DNA of 64,000 nucleotides from Flavobacterium sp. 1 (GCF_002797935.1 NZ_PGER01000001.1:2914001-2978000), one strand, 5' to 3'; counted from the first letter of the stretch, positions 19,198 through 28,640 are shown. Numbers and translations are program-made. Notes: a model not told the origin generated them from the sequence alone.

Positions 19198-19656
19198 TTA
19201 GATAGGCAAAACCGTTGTACTTTTCACTTCCGAAATAATAAAAAAACTGTTAATCAAAGATACCTCAGGCAAAATCGACAATTTCATTTGGTGAAAATGA
19301 TGGTAGCTTTCCATATCTGGCAATACAATCTTGAGCATATAATCAAAACTTCCAGAAACAAAATTACATTCTACTACTTCTGGCAGATTTAAAATAGCCT
19401 GATTAAAGCTGTCCGAAATATCAAAAGTCTGTTTCACCAAGGTCACCTGACAATAAACAGTGAGGTTTTTGCCTAGTTTTTTCTTGTTCAAAATGGAAAC
19501 ATAACGCTCAATAATTCCCTCTTTTTCAAGACGTTTAACCCTATCATGAACAGGAGTCAGCGAAAGATTTATTTTATTCGAAATATCTTTTAAAGTCAAA
19601 TGAGCATCTTCCTGCAGGAGACGCAATATTTTTCTGTCATTTTCATCTAAATTCAT
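19198..19656 (-). CDS. Lrp/AsnC-family transcriptional regulator
   Basis: A 152-residue regulator with an N-terminal winged helix-turn-helix (LDENDRKILRLLQEDAHL, recognition region about residues 18-45) and a C-terminal RAM ligand-binding domain (about 65-145). It is divergent from alanine dehydrogenase with a 212-bp shared upstream region, the classic arrangement for an Lrp-type regulator of ald that responds to an amino acid. That regulatory link is inferred from position only. Confidence 0.92.
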   Translation of the reverse strand: MNLDENDRKILRLLQEDAHLTLKDISNKINLSLTPVHDRVKRLEKEGIIERYVSILNKKKLGKNLTVYCQVTLVKQTFDISDSFNQAILNLPEVVECNFVSGSFDYMLKIVLPDMESYHHFHQMKLSILPEVSLINSFFIISEVKSTTVLPI

Positions 19657-19823
19657 AACAAAAAAGGAGTAAGTAAAAGTGATTTATAACAAACGAATCC
19701 GATTAATTTTCTTTTTTAAAATCAAAAATGAGCTAAATAAAGAATTATTTCATGTAAAAATACTAAATAAAAATAATATTTTCCTATTTTCATTTACAAA
19801 GAACAAAATTTTTCTTTATCTCC

Positions 19824-19831
19824 TAAATTTG
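19824..19831 (+). promoter_or_regulatory. -7 promoter element of ald
   Basis: TAAATTTG matches TAnnTTTG, 37 nt before the ald ATG. It lies in the shared region with the divergent Lrp/AsnC gene, where that regulator may bind. Confidence 0.5.
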
Positions 19832-19868
19832 TATTTCAATTTTTAATCAATCACTAAATACAACAGTT

Positions 19869-20993
19869 ATGATAATCGGTGTACCAAAAGAAATTAAGAA
19901 TAACGAAAATCGTGTTGCTCTAACTCCAGCAGGTGTTGCTGAGATGAAAAATAACGGTCATAGTGTTTATGTTCAAGCAACTGCAGGTGAAGGAAGCGGT
20001 TTTGCCGACGAAGAATATGCTGCTGCCGGAGCTGTAATCTTACCAACTATTGAAGAGGTTTACAGTATTGCCGAAATGATTATCAAAGTAAAAGAGCCAA
20101 TCGCTTCAGAATACCCTCTTATTAAAAAAGATCAATTACTTTTCACATACTTCCACTTCGCATCATCAGAGCCATTGACTCACGCAATGATTGAGCGTCA
20201 AGCAATCTGTTTGGCATACGAAACTGTTGAAAAAACAGATCGCAGCTTGCCATTATTAGTTCCTATGTCTGAAGTGGCAGGACGTATGTCGATTCAAGAA
20301 GGCGCAAAATACTTAGAAAAACCATTAAAAGGAAGAGGAATTCTTCTTGGCGGTGTTCCAGGTGTTCCTCCTGCAAAAGTATTAGTGCTTGGTGGCGGAA
20401 TCGTAGGAACTCAAGCAGCAAAAATGGCTGCAGGATTAGGAGCTCAAGTAACTATTATGGATGTAAGTTTGCCACGTTTACGCCAATTGGATGATATTAT
20501 GCCAGCTAACGTTACGACTCAAATGTCTAACGACTATAATATCAGAAAAGCAATTACAGAAACTGATTTGATTATTGGAGCTGTATTAATTCCAGGTGCA
20601 AAAGCACCACACTTGATTAAACGTGATATGCTAAAATCTATGCGTGCAGGAACAGTTCTTGTTGACGTAGCTGTAGATCAAGGAGGCTGTATCGAAACTT
20701 GTACTCCTACTACTCACGAAAACCCAACATTCATCATTGACGATATCGTACACTACTGCGTGGCAAATATGCCGGGTGCAGTACCCTATACTTCTACATT
20801 AGCGCTTACTAATGCTACCTTGCCTTATGCTCTGCAATTGGCAAACAAAGGATGGCAAAAAGCTTGTGCTGAAAACGAAGAATTAAAAAAAGGATTAAAT
20901 ATTGCCAACGGAAAAATCCTTTACAAAGGAGTAGCCGAAGCTTGGAATCTTCCTTTTAATGAAGAGTTAGTATTAGAAGACGCAGTTTGCTAA
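19869..20993 (+). CDS. ald: Alanine dehydrogenase
   Basis: NAD-dependent L-alanine dehydrogenase, reversibly converting alanine to pyruvate and ammonium. The 374 residues start MIIGVPKEIKNNENR, typical of the family. The catalytic residues fall at the canonical numbers K75 (IKVKEP) and H96 (TYFHFAS). The NAD-binding GGGIVGTQAAKMA lies near residue 176. Length is standard. A divergent Lrp/AsnC regulator and a -7 element upstream suggest amino-acid-responsive control. Two hairpin terminators follow. Confidence 0.96.
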   Translation: MIIGVPKEIKNNENRVALTPAGVAEMKNNGHSVYVQATAGEGSGFADEEYAAAGAVILPTIEEVYSIAEMIIKVKEPIASEYPLIKKDQLLFTYFHFASSEPLTHAMIERQAICLAYETVEKTDRSLPLLVPMSEVAGRMSIQEGAKYLEKPLKGRGILLGGVPGVPPAKVLVLGGGIVGTQAAKMAAGLGAQVTIMDVSLPRLRQLDDIMPANVTTQMSNDYNIRKAITETDLIIGAVLIPGAKAPHLIKRDMLKSMRAGTVLVDVAVDQGGCIETCTPTTHENPTFIIDDIVHYCVANMPGAVPYTSTLALTNATLPYALQLANKGWQKACAENEELKKGLNIANGKILYKGVAEAWNLPFNEELVLEDAVC

Positions 20994-21019
20994 TATTAAA
21001 TAAGTGCTTACTACACTAG

Positions 21020-21052
21020 AAAAACCCGTTTTGTTCATCAAAACGGGTTTTC
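21020..21052 (+). terminator. Terminator of ald
   Basis: AAAACCCGTTTTG pairs with CAAAACGGGTTTT and is followed by a T-rich tract. Confidence 0.85.
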
Positions 21053-21061
21053 TGTTTTATA

Positions 21062-21100
21062 AAAACTAAAATCCGTCTAGAATTAGACGGATTTTAGTTT
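21062..21100. terminator. Second, bidirectional terminator
   Basis: A 17-bp perfect inverted repeat (AAACTAAAATCCGTCTA with its complement) around GAAT lies between the convergent ald and Uma2 genes. Confidence 0.8.
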
Positions 21101-21146
21101 AACCTTTAAAAAATAAACTTAAATAGCTTATTCCTGAAAATATTTT

Positions 21147-21749
21147 TTACAAAATTTCAAATACTTTTTTTACAGGAAATTTTAAATTAGGAAAAGTAGG
21201 ACTTTCTAATTTACTTCCTTCAATAAGTGGTTTTAACCCAATGTATTTATCACCTTGCAAGACATAAATGGCTACGCTTTTAGAAACTGGATTTACGATC
21301 CAATATTCCTTAACTCCATTTTCTTCATATAAGTCAAATTTTATATCTATTTCCTTTTTAGAATTCCCAGGAGACAAAACCTCAATCATTAAATCCGGAG
21401 AACCTAAACATCCCTTTTCATCCACTTTTGATTTGTCGCAAATAACACATAAATCTGGCTGAACCACAGTAATTACTTGACTATCATCAGTACTTTTTTT
21501 AAAATTTACAAGACGAACATCAAAAGGAGCAAAAAACATTTTACAATCTGTTTTGTAGAAAACTTTATCCAAGGCTCTAGTCAAATTCATCAAAATATTT
21601 TGATGTGAAGTACTTGGAGCTGGACTCATTTTGAAAACTTTTCCTTTTATAAGCTCAACTCTTTCTTTAAATTCCCAAAGTAAATAATCGGCATAAGTGT
21701 ACCTTCTTTTTAAATCAAGACTTCCTATATTAGTTTTAACAGTTCCCAT
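21147..21749 (-). CDS. Uma2-family (DUF820) restriction-endonuclease-fold protein
   Basis: From the ATG at 21749 the protein is 200 residues, the usual Uma2 length; an N-terminal extension to 21830 is unlikely. PD-(D/E)xK-type residues are visible: ELIKGK early, QPDLCVI in the middle and IEVLSPGNSKKEID followed by K..LYEENGVKEYWIV. Uma2 proteins are putative nucleases of unknown biological role, abundant in cyanobacteria and Bacteroidota. It lies alone between ald and a permease, with a shared terminator on the ald side. Confidence 0.85.
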   Translation of the reverse strand: MGTVKTNIGSLDLKRRYTYADYLLWEFKERVELIKGKVFKMSPAPSTSHQNILMNLTRALDKVFYKTDCKMFFAPFDVRLVNFKKSTDDSQVITVVQPDLCVICDKSKVDEKGCLGSPDLMIEVLSPGNSKKEIDIKFDLYEENGVKEYWIVNPVSKSVAIYVLQGDKYIGLKPLIEGSKLESPTFPNLKFPVKKVFEIL

Positions 21750-21897
21750 TGGTATTGTTTTATAAACTATTACAAATTTACATTTATTTCTCAAATAATC
21801 AAAAACAGAAAACTCCGTTGTACTCCTCAAGAAAATGGAGTTTTAGTTTAAAAGTAATTCTATTCAATTTAGACAACCAAAAACTGAAAACCGACAA

Positions 21898-23310
21898 CTA
21901 TTCTTCCTTTGGTTTTGACAAATAATAAACCGGAATCCCTGTAAGCATTATCAATACTCCCCATCCGCAAGTAGAAAACTTAGTAAGCAACAATCCAACA
22001 CAAATTGCAACCGCTACAACAATATACACAAGTGGCAAAAATGGGTAACCAAAAGCTTTGTAAGGTCTCTCCGCTCCCGGCATTTTCTTTCTTAAAATAA
22101 AAATTCCGTAAATGGTAAGTATATAAAAAATCAAGACGATGATAATTACAAAATCCAATAAATCGCCATACTTTCCAGTCAAACACAATGCCGAAGCCCA
22201 AACACACTGAACCCACAAAGCCCAAGCTGGTACACCGGCATCATTAAGAGAAGCCGCTTTCTTTAAAAACAAACCATCTTTGGCCATCGTATAATACACT
22301 CTAGCACCAGCCATAATCAATCCGTTGTTACAGGCAAAAGTCGAAATCATAATCATTAACGCAATGATAATCGTCCCCATGTCACCAAAAGTATATTGCG
22401 AAGCGACTACCGCTACCCTGTCTGATTTTGCCGTAGCAATTTCCTGCATCGGAATTACAGCTAGATACATTAAGTTCGTCAAAATATAAATGATCGTTAC
22501 TATGAATGTGCCCAAAAACAAACTCAAACCTACATTTCGTTTTGGATTTTTAATTTCTCCTGCAATAAAGGTAACTCCAACCCAAGCATCACTTGAAAAT
22601 AAAGAGCCGACCATTGCAGCGGAAATACCAGTTAATAAAGCTGTCCCGCCAATAGAACTCCATGACCCGCTTTCAGTATCAAATGCTTTAGAACTCCAGG
22701 CATCAGTCCAGTTGGCATTCCAAATATCAGCTTTTGCTGCTAATATAAATCCAAAGACAATCAATCCAAACAGTGATAAAATTTTAATTATAGTCAAAAC
22801 CGTTTGAAGAATTTTACTGTTCTTTACTCCACGGCTATTAATGTAAGTCAATAAGACAATAGTGATTATAGAAACGATTTGAGCAGCATTTAATTTAAAA
22901 GCTCCCAACTCATATAGCACATTTTCATCACTTAAAGGCGGGTATAAATAAGCGGCAAATTTGGAAAATCCAACACCAACGGCTGCAATTGTTCCGGTTT
23001 GAATAACCGCAAAGAAACTCCAGCCATACAAGAACGCAATTAGTTTATTATAAGCTTCTTTTAGATAAACATATTGTCCTCCAGCATTTGGAAACATTGC
23101 ACTCAATTCTCCGTAACTCACTGCGGCAATCATTGTAATTAAGCCTGAAATAAGCCATATTAACACTAACCAACCTGCCGACCCTACTTGTCTGGCAATA
23201 TCGGCACTCACAATAAATATTCCAGAACCTATCATCGACCCTACAACAAGCATCGTTCCGTCTAGTAATCCGAGTTCTCTTTTAAATTCTCCTGGTTTGT
23301 TTTCTTCCAT
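21898..23310 (-). CDS. APC-superfamily amino acid permease
   Basis: A 470-residue integral membrane transporter with about twelve hydrophobic segments. The first carries the APC signature GSMIGSGIFIVSADIA. A further conserved region, ITMIAAVSYGELSAMFPNAG, marks segment 2/3. It resembles the LAT-like/YfnA group of amino-acid permeases; the substrate is not determinable here. It is transcribed alone, 68 bp from the Uma2 gene end, and could share its transcript. Confidence 0.9.
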   Translation of the reverse strand: MEENKPGEFKRELGLLDGTMLVVGSMIGSGIFIVSADIARQVGSAGWLVLIWLISGLITMIAAVSYGELSAMFPNAGGQYVYLKEAYNKLIAFLYGWSFFAVIQTGTIAAVGVGFSKFAAYLYPPLSDENVLYELGAFKLNAAQIVSIITIVLLTYINSRGVKNSKILQTVLTIIKILSLFGLIVFGFILAAKADIWNANWTDAWSSKAFDTESGSWSSIGGTALLTGISAAMVGSLFSSDAWVGVTFIAGEIKNPKRNVGLSLFLGTFIVTIIYILTNLMYLAVIPMQEIATAKSDRVAVVASQYTFGDMGTIIIALMIMISTFACNNGLIMAGARVYYTMAKDGLFLKKAASLNDAGVPAWALWVQCVWASALCLTGKYGDLLDFVIIIVLIFYILTIYGIFILRKKMPGAERPYKAFGYPFLPLVYIVVAVAICVGLLLTKFSTCGWGVLIMLTGIPVYYLSKPKEE

Positions 23311-23878
23311 TTTTATTGGTTTAGTTTTGGTTGGCTAAAGATATACTTTTTTTATAAACTGACTAATATTGAGAAAAAGATGAAATTCTAAAAATCTACT
23401 TGAGAAACAAAACATTTATCAATTAAAACAATTCTGACATAAAAAAATAAAAACGCTTCAAACAACAAGTAATTAATTGAAAACAAATAACTTAATTCTT
23501 GTTTATTGAAATTATTTCGTAAATTTATGTTCCTTTTTTGGTTATTTTAAAACCAAAATAAAAACTGGACTGAGCAAAAACAAACTCAACCTGAAATTTG
23601 CCATCTCAACAGATGCTATCCTGAAATAGCAGAAGACAAAAAGACTCTTGAAAAACCCCAAATCAAGCTTAGTTAACAAAAGAAATTTACATATTATTAT
23701 CAGAATTCTCTAATCATTCTTTAAGAATTGATAAAAGAGTAAGGTTTAAATTCCTTGTAGTGAAATACAATACGGTTCCATGCACTAATGCTTTATAAAA
23801 GGTACACTCCAAAATAAAATTTTTCATTAATAAGGATTAGTATCAAAAATAATTTATAAACATCTAAAAAACAATGAC
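23311..23878. other. Gene-free AT-rich stretch
   Basis: About 570 bp upstream of both the permease (reverse) and the TIGR03118 lipoprotein (forward). It contains one small hairpin, TTTTGGTT / AACCAAAA, at about 23536-23558, and a TATCTTTA near 23335 (reverse strand) one mismatch from a -7 element. No coding frame or RNA gene was recognised. Confidence 0.5.
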
Positions 23879-25060
23879 ATGGAAAACAAACTATCCAAAA
23901 GCGATCTCAAAGTAGGTATAAATTCCAAAAATCGAATTTACGCTGCCTTGATTACATTTATGTCGTTTCTAGCATTTTCAGGATGCGAGAATTATGAGTC
24001 CAATATGGATTCCGAAATAAATACAAATGGTACTGGGAAAAAATTCAAAACCAACATCAATTACACTCAAGTAAATCTAGTCTCAGATGTTGAGGGATAC
24101 AATGCACAAATGATTGACGCAAATCTTGTGAATGCATGGGGTATTGCATTTTCAACTGGTGGCGGTGTATGGGTTTCAGCAGCAGAGACCGGAGTATCCA
24201 CTATTTATGACCAGAACGGAAACACTCTTCGCGCTCCTGTTACAGTACCGTTTGGAACTGGCTTAGCTAATCCTACAGGGCAAGTTTTCAATTCAACAAC
24301 CTCCTTTGTCATCCCATCGAATGGAAGAGTGAGCCGTTTTATTTTTGTTACCGAAAACGGAACTGTAGCCGCATGGTCTAATGGAAATGCTGCTATAACA
24401 GTTGCCGACAGATCGGCAGAAGGAGCAGTCTATAAAGGTGTTGAACTAGTAAATAACAATGGTGCATGGTTTCTTTATGCAACCGATTTTCACAACGGGA
24501 AAGTGGATATGTTCGACCAAAATTTTAATTTCGTTGGAAATAATATGTTTATGGACGCCACAATTCCAGCCGGATTTGCACCGTTTAACATCAAAAAAAT
24601 CGGAGATAAACTATTTGTTACCTACGCCAAACAACTGGCTCCAGACAATAAAGATGATGAGGCTGGTCCTGGCAACGGTTATGTAAATATCTTCGATACT
24701 GGTGGTCAACTTATTCAACGATTTGCTTCAGAGGGAACTCTTAATTCTCCTTGGGGAATTGAACTTATGAAATTTACCGTTGGATTTGAAACAACTCCAG
24801 ATTCGCCTCCGTCACAAGAAACAATCCTAATAGGAAATTTTGGAGACGGACGCATTAATGCCTATGACGGCAAGGGAAAATTTATTGGCCAATTCCAAAA
24901 AAATGGTTCCCCATTGGAAATTGAAGGATTATGGCAAATTTCATACCCTCCTCAAGAAAACACTGCTTATGAGGCATCTCGCAACAGACTTTATTTCACA
25001 GCTGGTCCCGATGACGAAGAGCATGGATTATTTGGATATATTATGGCATCAAAAAAGTAA
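23879..25060 (+). CDS. TIGR03118-family lipoprotein
   Basis: A 393-residue protein whose middle and C-terminal parts (VNAWGIAFSTGGGVWVSA, then repeated VNIFDTGGQ and GNFGDGRINAYD-like blades) fit the TIGR03118 family, a predicted beta-propeller of unknown function. The N-terminus has an unusually long charged stretch before the hydrophobic run and the lipobox FSGC with cysteine 36. ENYESN follows, suggesting an outer-membrane lipoprotein. It is monocistronic, ending in a bidirectional terminator shared with the convergent LysM gene. Confidence 0.85.
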   Translation: MENKLSKSDLKVGINSKNRIYAALITFMSFLAFSGCENYESNMDSEINTNGTGKKFKTNINYTQVNLVSDVEGYNAQMIDANLVNAWGIAFSTGGGVWVSAAETGVSTIYDQNGNTLRAPVTVPFGTGLANPTGQVFNSTTSFVIPSNGRVSRFIFVTENGTVAAWSNGNAAITVADRSAEGAVYKGVELVNNNGAWFLYATDFHNGKVDMFDQNFNFVGNNMFMDATIPAGFAPFNIKKIGDKLFVTYAKQLAPDNKDDEAGPGNGYVNIFDTGGQLIQRFASEGTLNSPWGIELMKFTVGFETTPDSPPSQETILIGNFGDGRINAYDGKGKFIGQFQKNGSPLEIEGLWQISYPPQENTAYEASRNRLYFTAGPDDEEHGLFGYIMASKK

Positions 25061-25116
25061 CTGAAATCATAATATTTGGGAATTTATTTCGGTAAAAAAG
25101 ATTATTTTTCTAAAAC

Positions 25117-25146
25117 TAAAAACTCCTAATTTTCTTAGGAGTTTTA
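25117..25146. terminator. Bidirectional terminator
   Basis: AAAACTCCTAA pairs with TTAGGAGTTTT around TTTTC, between two convergent genes. Confidence 0.85.
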
Positions 25147-25162
25147 TTTTATATTTAAAATA

Positions 25163-26581
25163 TTATTTTACAACGCGATTTATTTGAGCAAAGTTACGCT
25201 CATAATAAGGCTCTTTGGTAGAAGAAATAATAACTCCTGAATGAGTAGAAGAATGAATAAATTTTATTTCTCCATCAGCCACTTCAACAACCATTCCTAC
25301 ATGATTAATATGGTGTCTTCCGTTAGTTTTAAAGAAAATCAAATCTCCTTTTTGTGCATTCACATCATCAATTTTTTCACCGATAGCAGATTGTTCAATA
25401 GACGATCTTGGCAATTTTATGTCAAATGCTCCAAAAGTAGAATACATGAAACCTGAACAGTCAAATCCGGCAATCGTAGTGCCACCGCTTCTATATCTGG
25501 TTCCTATTTTATCTGATGCAGACTGGATTATTTGATTTATCAAATCTACATTTGCAATACTTAATGATGCATCATTTAGGGTGTCCTTAGTTTTTACAGT
25601 TTGAGATTCTGCAATTTCCACTTTACTTGGCTGTATAAGCGTATTATCGGGTATTTGTATACTAAGCTTTGAACCGACCAATAATTTTTGCTGAATCACT
25701 GGATTTTGTTTTTCTAAAACCGCAACAGTAATACCATACTTCTTAGCAATTCCGTATTTAGTTTCTTTGGGTAAAACTTCATGAATAATTTCAGAAGCTG
25801 CAATTGGAGAATCTGTATTTTCTGCTTTCTCGTTAGTTCCGCTTTCTGCAGCTGCAACAGCAGACTCTTTACTTTCCACTACTGGAACTTCTTTTGCTTC
25901 GGGCTTTTTCTCTTCAGCAACAGCTTCATTTTCGGATTTCTTTCCATTATTTGGAATCGTAATCGTCTGTCCAATGCTCAATCCTTTCTTTCCGATTTTT
26001 GGATTGGCATGCTGCAATTCTTTTAATGAAATACCGTACATCTTTGCAATAACATATAAAGACTCTTTAGGTTTCACTTCATGTGACAAAGAAGCTGCTT
26101 TTTCTACAGCTGTCACAACAATCTCTTGATTCTTTGAATTTGATAAATATGCGATTTCTTTTTGAGTCAGACTCGATGGGATAATAATCGTCTGGCCTAT
26201 TTTCAACCCTTCTTTTTCTAATTGAGGATTAGCTTTATAAAGCAATTCTTCAGTAGTTTTGAATTGTTTGGTAATTCCGTATAATGTTTCTTTGGGTAAT
26301 ACTTGGTGATTGATTTCTGTTGTCTTTTCGGAATCGGCAACTGCTGAGCCACTTATGCTTTTTGTTTCAGAATTTGGAATCAGCAAAACCTGATTAAGCT
26401 GTAATGTTTTTTTAGCTTTTGGATTTAGCTTATAAACAGAAGCGATTGAAACATTGTATTTTTGGGCAATACTAGAAATTGTTTCTCCTCTTACTATGGA
26501 ATGTTTTATGTTATTGTCTTGTGAAAAAACATTGATACTGCATAAAAAAAACGCTAAAACAACTAATCTGAAATACTTCAT
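25163..26581 (-). CDS. Exported peptidoglycan hydrolase with four LysM and an NlpC/P60 domain
   Basis: A 472-residue exported wall hydrolase. After a signal peptide (residues 1-20, ending NVFSQ) come four LysM repeats at roughly 27-70, 91-136, 165-211 and 265-310. A low-complexity AEEKKPEAKE-type linker separates the third and fourth. The NlpC/P60 domain has C375 (FDCSGF) and H427 (INHVGM) as catalytic pair, with HSSTHSG following. The expected reaction is cleavage of D-iGlu-diaminopimelate bonds in the stem peptide. It is monocistronic with a clear promoter at 26684-26714 and a leader of roughly 95 nt. Confidence 0.94.
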   Translation of the reverse strand: MKYFRLVVLAFFLCSINVFSQDNNIKHSIVRGETISSIAQKYNVSIASVYKLNPKAKKTLQLNQVLLIPNSETKSISGSAVADSEKTTEINHQVLPKETLYGITKQFKTTEELLYKANPQLEKEGLKIGQTIIIPSSLTQKEIAYLSNSKNQEIVVTAVEKAASLSHEVKPKESLYVIAKMYGISLKELQHANPKIGKKGLSIGQTITIPNNGKKSENEAVAEEKKPEAKEVPVVESKESAVAAAESGTNEKAENTDSPIAASEIIHEVLPKETKYGIAKKYGITVAVLEKQNPVIQQKLLVGSKLSIQIPDNTLIQPSKVEIAESQTVKTKDTLNDASLSIANVDLINQIIQSASDKIGTRYRSGGTTIAGFDCSGFMYSTFGAFDIKLPRSSIEQSAIGEKIDDVNAQKGDLIFFKTNGRHHINHVGMVVEVADGEIKFIHSSTHSGVIISSTKEPYYERNFAQINRVVK

Positions 26582-26683
26582 TCTTTTTCATTTATTCCTC
26601 ATTTTTATAAAACACGCATTTTTTTGAGGGGGGTTATTATTTGCTGTGTTTTTGTGTTTCAAAAAAAAATCTTTGAAGAATTA

Positions 26684-26714
26684 CAAATATAGCTGATTAA
26701 GTTAGAAATCAAAA
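26684..26714 (-). promoter_or_regulatory. Promoter of the LysM-NlpC/P60 gene
   Basis: Reverse strand reads TTTTG, an 18-nt spacer, then TATATTTG, a full match to the Bacteroidota -33/-7 pattern. Confidence 0.6.
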
Positions 26715-26790
26715 CTAAAATCTTGCTAAAATTCTTAAGAAAATAAAAATTCCATCCCTTTCATCGTTAATATTAGCCTTTTATTTACAT

Positions 26791-27423
26791 TCACAAACTT
26801 TCCAGAATCGCCACATAATGAAATACTGTTCCCAAAAGCACAAAGAAATGCCAAATAGTATGAAAATAATTTCTATCTCCTCTTATATAAAAATAAACTC
26901 CAACTGTATAACTCAATCCGCCGGCAAGAATCCATAAAAATACTGACAAAGGGATAACTCCCCACAAAGGCTTTATCACAAAAACGATCATCCAGCCCAT
27001 CAGCAAATAAAACACAACTGCAACAATCTTAAATCGATTAACATAAAAAATCTTAAAAAAAGTGCCCAACAAAACTATTAACCACATTATTCCAAGAAAA
27101 ACTAAAGCCGTTTCTTTTTTCAAATAAATAACCATCAATGGCGAGTAAGTCCCCGCAATGAGGTAATAGATACTGATGTGGTCTGCAATTTTAAACAGCT
27201 CTTTTGTTTTCTCTCTTTGCGTCAAATGGTATAAAGATGAAAACGAATACACAAGTAACATTCCTATTCCAAAAATAATAACGGAGGATTCGGTAATTAA
27301 ATTGTGCTGTTCGCTTGCTTTGGCAATAAGAAACGGCATTGCGGTCAAACAAAATAGTATTCCAAGAATATGAGAAATTCCATTTGCTAATTCTTCGTTG
27401 GGCGTTTGAATTCTTCCTTTCAT
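26791..27423 (-). CDS. Hemolysin III / YqfA-like (PAQR superfamily) membrane protein
   Basis: A 210-residue protein with seven hydrophobic segments and the PAQR/hemolysin III landmarks: ELANGISHILG near the start, SSLYHL in segment 2/3, DHISIYYLIAGTYSP and the terminal HTIWHFFVLLG. The conserved histidines and aspartate form the presumed zinc site of the CREST fold. Despite the name, bacterial members are not generally cytolysins and their role is unsettled. It is a single gene; the region beyond its start leads into the accessory region. Confidence 0.9.
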   Translation of the reverse strand: MKGRIQTPNEELANGISHILGILFCLTAMPFLIAKASEQHNLITESSVIIFGIGMLLVYSFSSLYHLTQREKTKELFKIADHISIYYLIAGTYSPLMVIYLKKETALVFLGIMWLIVLLGTFFKIFYVNRFKIVAVVFYLLMGWMIVFVIKPLWGVIPLSVFLWILAGGLSYTVGVYFYIRGDRNYFHTIWHFFVLLGTVFHYVAILESL

Positions 27424-27791
27424 TTACATTCTGATTTAATAATTTTTATTTCATTAAAGATACGATTTCATCATTTGATTTCAACCATTCCGAGGCATTA
27501 GCTTTTAAAATGCAGCTCCGTTTTTTTAAACTCTTTTGACAGCAAAATGCAATATCGAACTTCTGGCGGCGATCCCTCGTTCTTCGAGATGACAAAGATT
27601 AGGGAATTGAATTGCGAAATAGGCGTATGAACCAGTCTGCAAAATCCAAGTTTAAGGAGATCTTTACACCCTTATATCAATGACAAAAAACCCCACAACT
27701 TTAAAACAATACAGTAGCGCTTTACTTATATTTTTAACAAAATATAGAAATAAAGAAAGAAAAACGCTATGCAAAAAAAGCAAGAATAGTT
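27424..27791. other. Intergenic stretch at the left edge of the accessory region
   Basis: No gene seen. Around 27570-27600 lies a fragment, GATCCCTCGTTCTTCGAGATGACAA split across a short stem (CTCG/CGAG), similar in wording to the hairpin at 31011-31064 (CTCCTTCGTCGGAATGACAA). It is probably a decayed dispersed repeat. Confidence 0.45.
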
Positions 27792-27825
27792 TAGCTTTGG
27801 TTTTGCAATCTATTATTGCAATAAC
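27792..27825 (+). promoter_or_regulatory. -7 element and inverted repeat before the 27843 gene
   Basis: TAGCTTTG (27792-27799) matches TAnnTTTG and is followed at once by the inverted repeat TTGCAAT / ATTGCAA around a 5-nt spacer, at the expected transcript start. This could be an operator. Confidence 0.45.
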
Positions 27826-27842
27826 CATTAAAACAACCATTT

Positions 27843-28343
27843 ATGTCAAATTTGCTTAACAATCGCGTAAACGCAACTGCTGCGGCAGCACAGGTAACGG
27901 CAGTCAAAGCCGCTTTCCAAACTATTCTAACCAATCTTCCTTTTCTTGTGGGTCTAACTGCCGATGAGAGAAAATCATTAAATTCTATTGATGTAAGCAA
28001 CAAGGCGTTTACCGAAGATGCCATTAATGCGGCGGTAAACAACCCCACACTAGTTCCGTCCTATCTTTCGGTGGCGAATATGCAAAGTGATTTAACGCTT
28101 TTCAACCAACTGGATGAAATCTCGGGATTGGCAAACCAGCTTTGTGAGCGCATTGAAGACACTAAAATGCTGGCAGGCAGTGAGGCCTATAGTGTGGCGC
28201 TGGCACTGTATAAATCCTTTGGCTCGGCAGCCGATGCCGGAGTTCTTGGAGCCGACAGCATAGTCGATCAGCTCAAAAAACGTTTCCCAAGCAATAGCAG
28301 CAGTACAGCAACTACTGCAGCACCTCCTGCACCCGTGCAATAA
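27843..28343 (+). CDS. Unrecognised 166-residue protein
   Basis: I do not recognise a function. No signal peptide or membrane segment is evident. The first 40 residues are alanine-rich and helical (RVNATAAAAQVTAVKAAF), followed by LPFLVGLTADERKSL, a phrase I associate with uncharacterised proteins common in Bacteroidota. The last 18 residues are low complexity (PSNSSSTATTAAPPAPVQ). Base composition is visibly more GC-rich than neighbouring genes, a sign of separate origin. It has its own -7 element, an inverted repeat at the start site and a strong terminator, so it is an independent unit. Confidence 0.7.
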   Translation: MSNLLNNRVNATAAAAQVTAVKAAFQTILTNLPFLVGLTADERKSLNSIDVSNKAFTEDAINAAVNNPTLVPSYLSVANMQSDLTLFNQLDEISGLANQLCERIEDTKMLAGSEAYSVALALYKSFGSAADAGVLGADSIVDQLKKRFPSNSSSTATTAAPPAPVQ

Positions 28344-28365
28344 CAACCGTTGCCATGCTAAACTG

Positions 28366-28392
28366 GCCCCATTATGCTATGGGGCTTTTTTT
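28366..28392 (+). terminator. Terminator of the 166-residue protein gene
   Basis: GCCCCAT pairs with ATGGGGC around TATGCT, followed by seven T. Confidence 0.92.
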
Positions 28393-28419
28393 ACCGAAAT
28401 AGTGAATCAAAAAACGACC

Positions 28420-28640
28420 TATAGGGCTTCTTTTCTAGTACCAATAGGGGTGCTTTAGGGTACTAGTACACCCTAAAAAACACCCTTTACCACCTACAAA
28501 TAAGATCTACACATCCCTCCTTTAGGGAGTATAGCCCCTCTTTTAAGGTAGCAACACCCCTGCTTTATAGTACCTATACATCCTATAAATAGCAGTATAG
28601 GTACTGATTTTAGGGAGTATAGGGGTGCATAAAGGGGTTG
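28420..28640. repeat. Dense array of short direct and inverted motifs
   Basis: Within about 220 bp: TTTAGGGAGTATAG twice (28521-28534 and 28609-28622); GTACCTATAC / GTATAGGTAC, a perfect 10-bp inverted repeat around 15 nt (28570-28604); the palindrome GTACTAGTAC near 28460; and repeated AGGGGTG, CACCC and GCTTTA words. The whole gap 28344-28685 holds only this array plus the preceding terminator. It ends shortly before a small DNA-binding gene. Confidence 0.7.
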
